From an uncultured Burkholderiales bacterium (GTDB taxonomy: Bacteria > Pseudomonadota > Gammaproteobacteria > Burkholderiales > Burkholderiaceae_C), in NCBI GenBank assembly GCA_937897495.1, contig CALCBL010000063.1:1-12627 (forward strand): a stretch of 12,627 nucleotides of DNA. The letters run 5' to 3'. The position numbers and the translations under genes are program-made. Under the pieces are notes generated by a model, which did no database searches, was not told the DNA's origin, and saw only the letters and a list, made by a program, of their open reading frames with translations. This document shows positions 11,001 through 12,627 of this stretch, piece after piece; the stretch's first letter is position 1; every line of letters begins with the position of its first letter.

Positions 11001-11507
11001 TCAAGTTGGATCAATTTCAATTTTAAAAAACCCAGTACCGCAGGTCCCTGCTTCTTGCTCTTGTGAAGTGGCCAAGCGCACATGGTGCACCTTCAGGCTG
11101 ATGCGCAAAGCGATGCCTGACAAAGGATGGTTGCCATCTAGCACCAGGTGATCGGGATAAATTTCGGTGATGGTGTAAAGCACATTGCGCGGCGCATCGG
11201 GGTTGCAGCCAGCAGGCAATGCGTTGCCCTCGATGGTGAGGCCTTCCTGGATGTCTTTGGGGAAGAGCGCGCGGGGTTCTAAGAAGAGCAAGTTCTCGTC
11301 AAAATCTCCAAATGCATCTTCGGGTTCGAGGTGCAAATCGACTTTGGCGCCCACGGCATGACCCTGAAGCGCTTCTTCAATTTTGGGCAGCAAATCATGA
11401 CCACCCAAGTAGAAGGCTACCGGCTCATCGAGCTCGTCTAAAACTTCGCCCAAAGTATCTTTGAGCGTCCAGGTCAGTTCGACCACACATTGAGAAGTAA
11501 TATCCAT
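11001..11507 (-). CDS. FKBP-type peptidyl-prolyl isomerase, SlpA/FkpB-like
   Basis: A cytoplasmic prolyl cis-trans isomerase and chaperone of the SlyD/SlpA class, 168 residues from this start. The FKBP core is split as usual for the class: an N-terminal part with VVELTWTLKDTLGEVLDE and LLPKIEEALQGHAVGAK (39-55), an insert-in-flap domain at about residues 65-125 opening with PEDAFGDFDENLLF, then the return motif VLDGNHPLSGIALRISLKV (122-140). It lacks the long His/Cys-rich nickel-binding tail of E. coli SlyD, so SlpA/FkpB is the better match. ATG 11507 starts at the first core strand; the in-frame ATG at 11567 would add an unlikely stretch crossing the start of the divergent oxygenase gene. 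The 3' end faces dut with no space for a terminator. I leave the symbol blank because slpA and fkpB are both used. Confidence 0.92.
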   Translation of the reverse strand: MDITSQCVVELTWTLKDTLGEVLDELDEPVAFYLGGHDLLPKIEEALQGHAVGAKVDLHLEPEDAFGDFDENLLFLEPRALFPKDIQEGLTIEGNALPAGCNPDAPRNVLYTITEIYPDHLVLDGNHPLSGIALRISLKVHHVRLATSQEQEAGTCGTGFFKIEIDPT

Positions 11508-11551
11508 CTGAGAATTGTCGCAGTTTTGAAATCGTTTTTGAATTGAATGTG

Positions 11552-12627
11552 ATGCAAAAAAATACACCCTTGATCTTGTTGGCGGGATTGACCCCTGCCC
11601 AATTCATGAAGCGCCATTGGCAGAAGAAACCATTGCTCATTCGGCAAGCCGTCCCGGGCATGAAGCCCTTGATCGACCGATCGGCCCTGCTAGACATGGT
11701 TGAAAGCGAGGAGGTTGAGTCGCGCCACATTGTTCGGAAAGGTGAGAAATGGACCTTGAAAAAGGGTCCGATGAGCCGAAAAAGTTTGCCTTCCCTGAAG
11801 ACGCCTGACTGGACGGTGCTCATCCAAGGGGTGGACCTTCACAACGATGCGGTTCATGCGCTCTTGCAGCAATTTCGATTTGTGCCTGATGCGCGACTTG
11901 ACGACCTGATGATCAGCTATGCCACCGAGGGCGGCGGTGTGGGGCCCCATTTCGACAGCTACGACGTGTTTCTTTTGCAGGCGCATGGTCAGCGGAAGTG
12001 GCGAATTGGGCGACAAAAAAAGTTTGAGTTGCAAGAAGGTGTGCCCCTCAAAATTTTGAAAGCATTCAAGCCCGAAGCTGAATTTGTTCTCAACCCTGGT
12101 GACATGCTTTATTTGCCCCCGGGCTATGCCCACGATGGCACGGCTGTGGGTGAGTGCATGACTTACTCCATTGGCTTCAAGGTGCCTCGAAGTGCCGAGT
12201 TGGCCAGTGAGTTGTTGATGGGCTTGTCTGAAGAGATGGCTGAAAATGCAGGCTCAAGTTTGGATGTGATTTACCAAGACCCCAGTCAAGCAGCCGCTAT
12301 CAAGGACGCTGCTATTCCAGCGGCGCTGCAAAAATTTGCTTCGCAATCAGTTGCCAAGGCGCTCAAAGATCCCCAAATATTGAACTGTTTGCTGGGTGAA
12401 ACACTCACAGAGCCCAAACCCAGTGTGTGGTTCGACCCGCCAGATCAGGACGTGTTGAGTGCCTATGCATGGCCATGCGGTGTTCACCTAGATCGAAGAA
12501 CCAAAATGTTGTTTGATGCCAAGCACATCTTTATCAATGGAGAAAGTTTTCGGGCGGCTGGAAGGGATGCCAAACTGCTTCAAAAGTTGGCCAACGAGAA
12601 GTTCTTAACTGCCAAAGAGGCTTCGGG
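11552..12627 (+). CDS. RoxA/YcfD-like uL16 arginine 3-hydroxylase (3' end cut off by window)
   Basis: A JmjC/cupin-fold 2-oxoglutarate and Fe(II) oxygenase of the ribosomal oxygenase family; E. coli YcfD (RoxA) hydroxylates an arginine of ribosomal protein uL16. Reading from ATG 11552 gives 358 codons open to the window edge; E. coli YcfD has about 373, so only the last residues are missing. The iron triad is H133 and D135 (VGPHFDSYDVF) and H194 (PPGYAHDGTAVG); R148 in HGQRKWRIG matches the 2-oxoglutarate-binding arginine by spacing. The cupin domain covers about 1-210, then a helical dimerisation region and a winged-helix-like C-terminus from about 290. There is no clear ribosome binding site; an A7 run covers codons 2-4. 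It is divergent from the FKBP gene across 44 bases with no convincing promoter. Target specificity is inferred from the family. Confidence 0.9.
   Translation, partial: MQKNTPLILLAGLTPAQFMKRHWQKKPLLIRQAVPGMKPLIDRSALLDMVESEEVESRHIVRKGEKWTLKKGPMSRKSLPSLKTPDWTVLIQGVDLHNDAVHALLQQFRFVPDARLDDLMISYATEGGGVGPHFDSYDVFLLQAHGQRKWRIGRQKKFELQEGVPLKILKAFKPEAEFVLNPGDMLYLPPGYAHDGTAVGECMTYSIGFKVPRSAELASELLMGLSEEMAENAGSSLDVIYQDPSQAAAIKDAAIPAALQKFASQSVAKALKDPQILNCLLGETLTEPKPSVWFDPPDQDVLSAYAWPCGVHLDRRTKMLFDAKHIFINGESFRAAGRDAKLLQKLANEKFLTAKEAS

Noticed and set aside
10999..11040. Possible terminator between dut and the FKBP gene (A/T-rich stretch near 11016-11030)
   Set aside because: There is an A/T run but no GC-rich stem before it on either strand, and most of it lies inside the FKBP coding sequence.
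11001..11507. SlyD (nickel metallochaperone) as the name of the FKBP gene
   Set aside because: The His/Cys-rich C-terminal tail that defines SlyD metal handling is missing; the protein ends soon after the FKBP core.
11425..12133. Minus-strand open frames over the start of the RoxA-like gene
   Set aside because: The plus-strand frame from 11552 gives a continuous protein with the HxD...H iron triad, so these are shadows.

Overview
The window looks like a stretch of core chromosome from a Gram-negative betaproteobacterium of the order Burkholderiales, most likely family Comamonadaceae (Limnohabitans/Rhodoferax-like). The evidence is the leftward gene run pyrG-kdsA-eno-ftsB, the coaBC-dut pair, the lipopolysaccharide gene kdsA, the FtsB and HslO protein types, and a moderate GC content (judged by eye, not counted). 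I see no tRNA, rRNA, CRISPR array, insertion sequence, phage or integrase gene. No stretch longer than about 80 bases lacks a gene.

Layout, left to right. (1) Bases 62-2174, minus strand: a two-gene unit of a ferritin-like DUF455 protein followed by a PLP-dependent D-serine dehydratase-like amino acid deaminase. (2) Bases 2233-3739, plus strand: a gamma-carbonic-anhydrase-like left-handed beta-helix protein overlapping hslO (redox chaperone Hsp33), which starts at TTG. The 58-base gap between units 1 and 2 is divergent and contains a 15-base palindrome. (3) Bases 3746-9195, minus strand: a tightly packed six-gene run, in transcription order pyrG, kdsA, eno, ftsB, pnuC and a NadR-like kinase. 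A perfect TATAAT box lies upstream of pyrG. (4) Bases 9274-10998, plus strand: coaBC and dut, divergent from pyrG. (5) Bases 11001-11507, minus strand: an SlpA/FkpB-type FKBP prolyl isomerase, convergent with dut. (6) Base 11552 to the window end, plus strand: a nearly complete RoxA/YcfD-type 2-oxoglutarate oxygenase for ribosomal protein uL16, cut off at its C-terminus.

How the genes fit together. Enolase makes phosphoenolpyruvate, which KdsA uses to make Kdo-8-phosphate. PyrG makes CTP, which is needed later to activate Kdo and is also the nucleotide used by the CoaB half of the divergently encoded CoaBC. The two genes at the end of the pyrG run form a nicotinamide riboside uptake and phosphorylation pair (PnuC plus kinase) for NAD salvage. 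Its genes overlap the preceding ones, so this cofactor module appears translationally coupled to a housekeeping operon. HslO, SlpA and RoxA are protein-quality or ribosome-maturation factors.

I found no convincing undescribed system; this is mostly ordinary housekeeping sequence. The points most worth a second look are the Cys3-His motif at the C-terminus of the NadR-like kinase, the palindrome between the two divergent units at 2.2 kb, the unknown role of DUF455 beside a D-amino-acid enzyme, and the metal-dependent class of KdsA.
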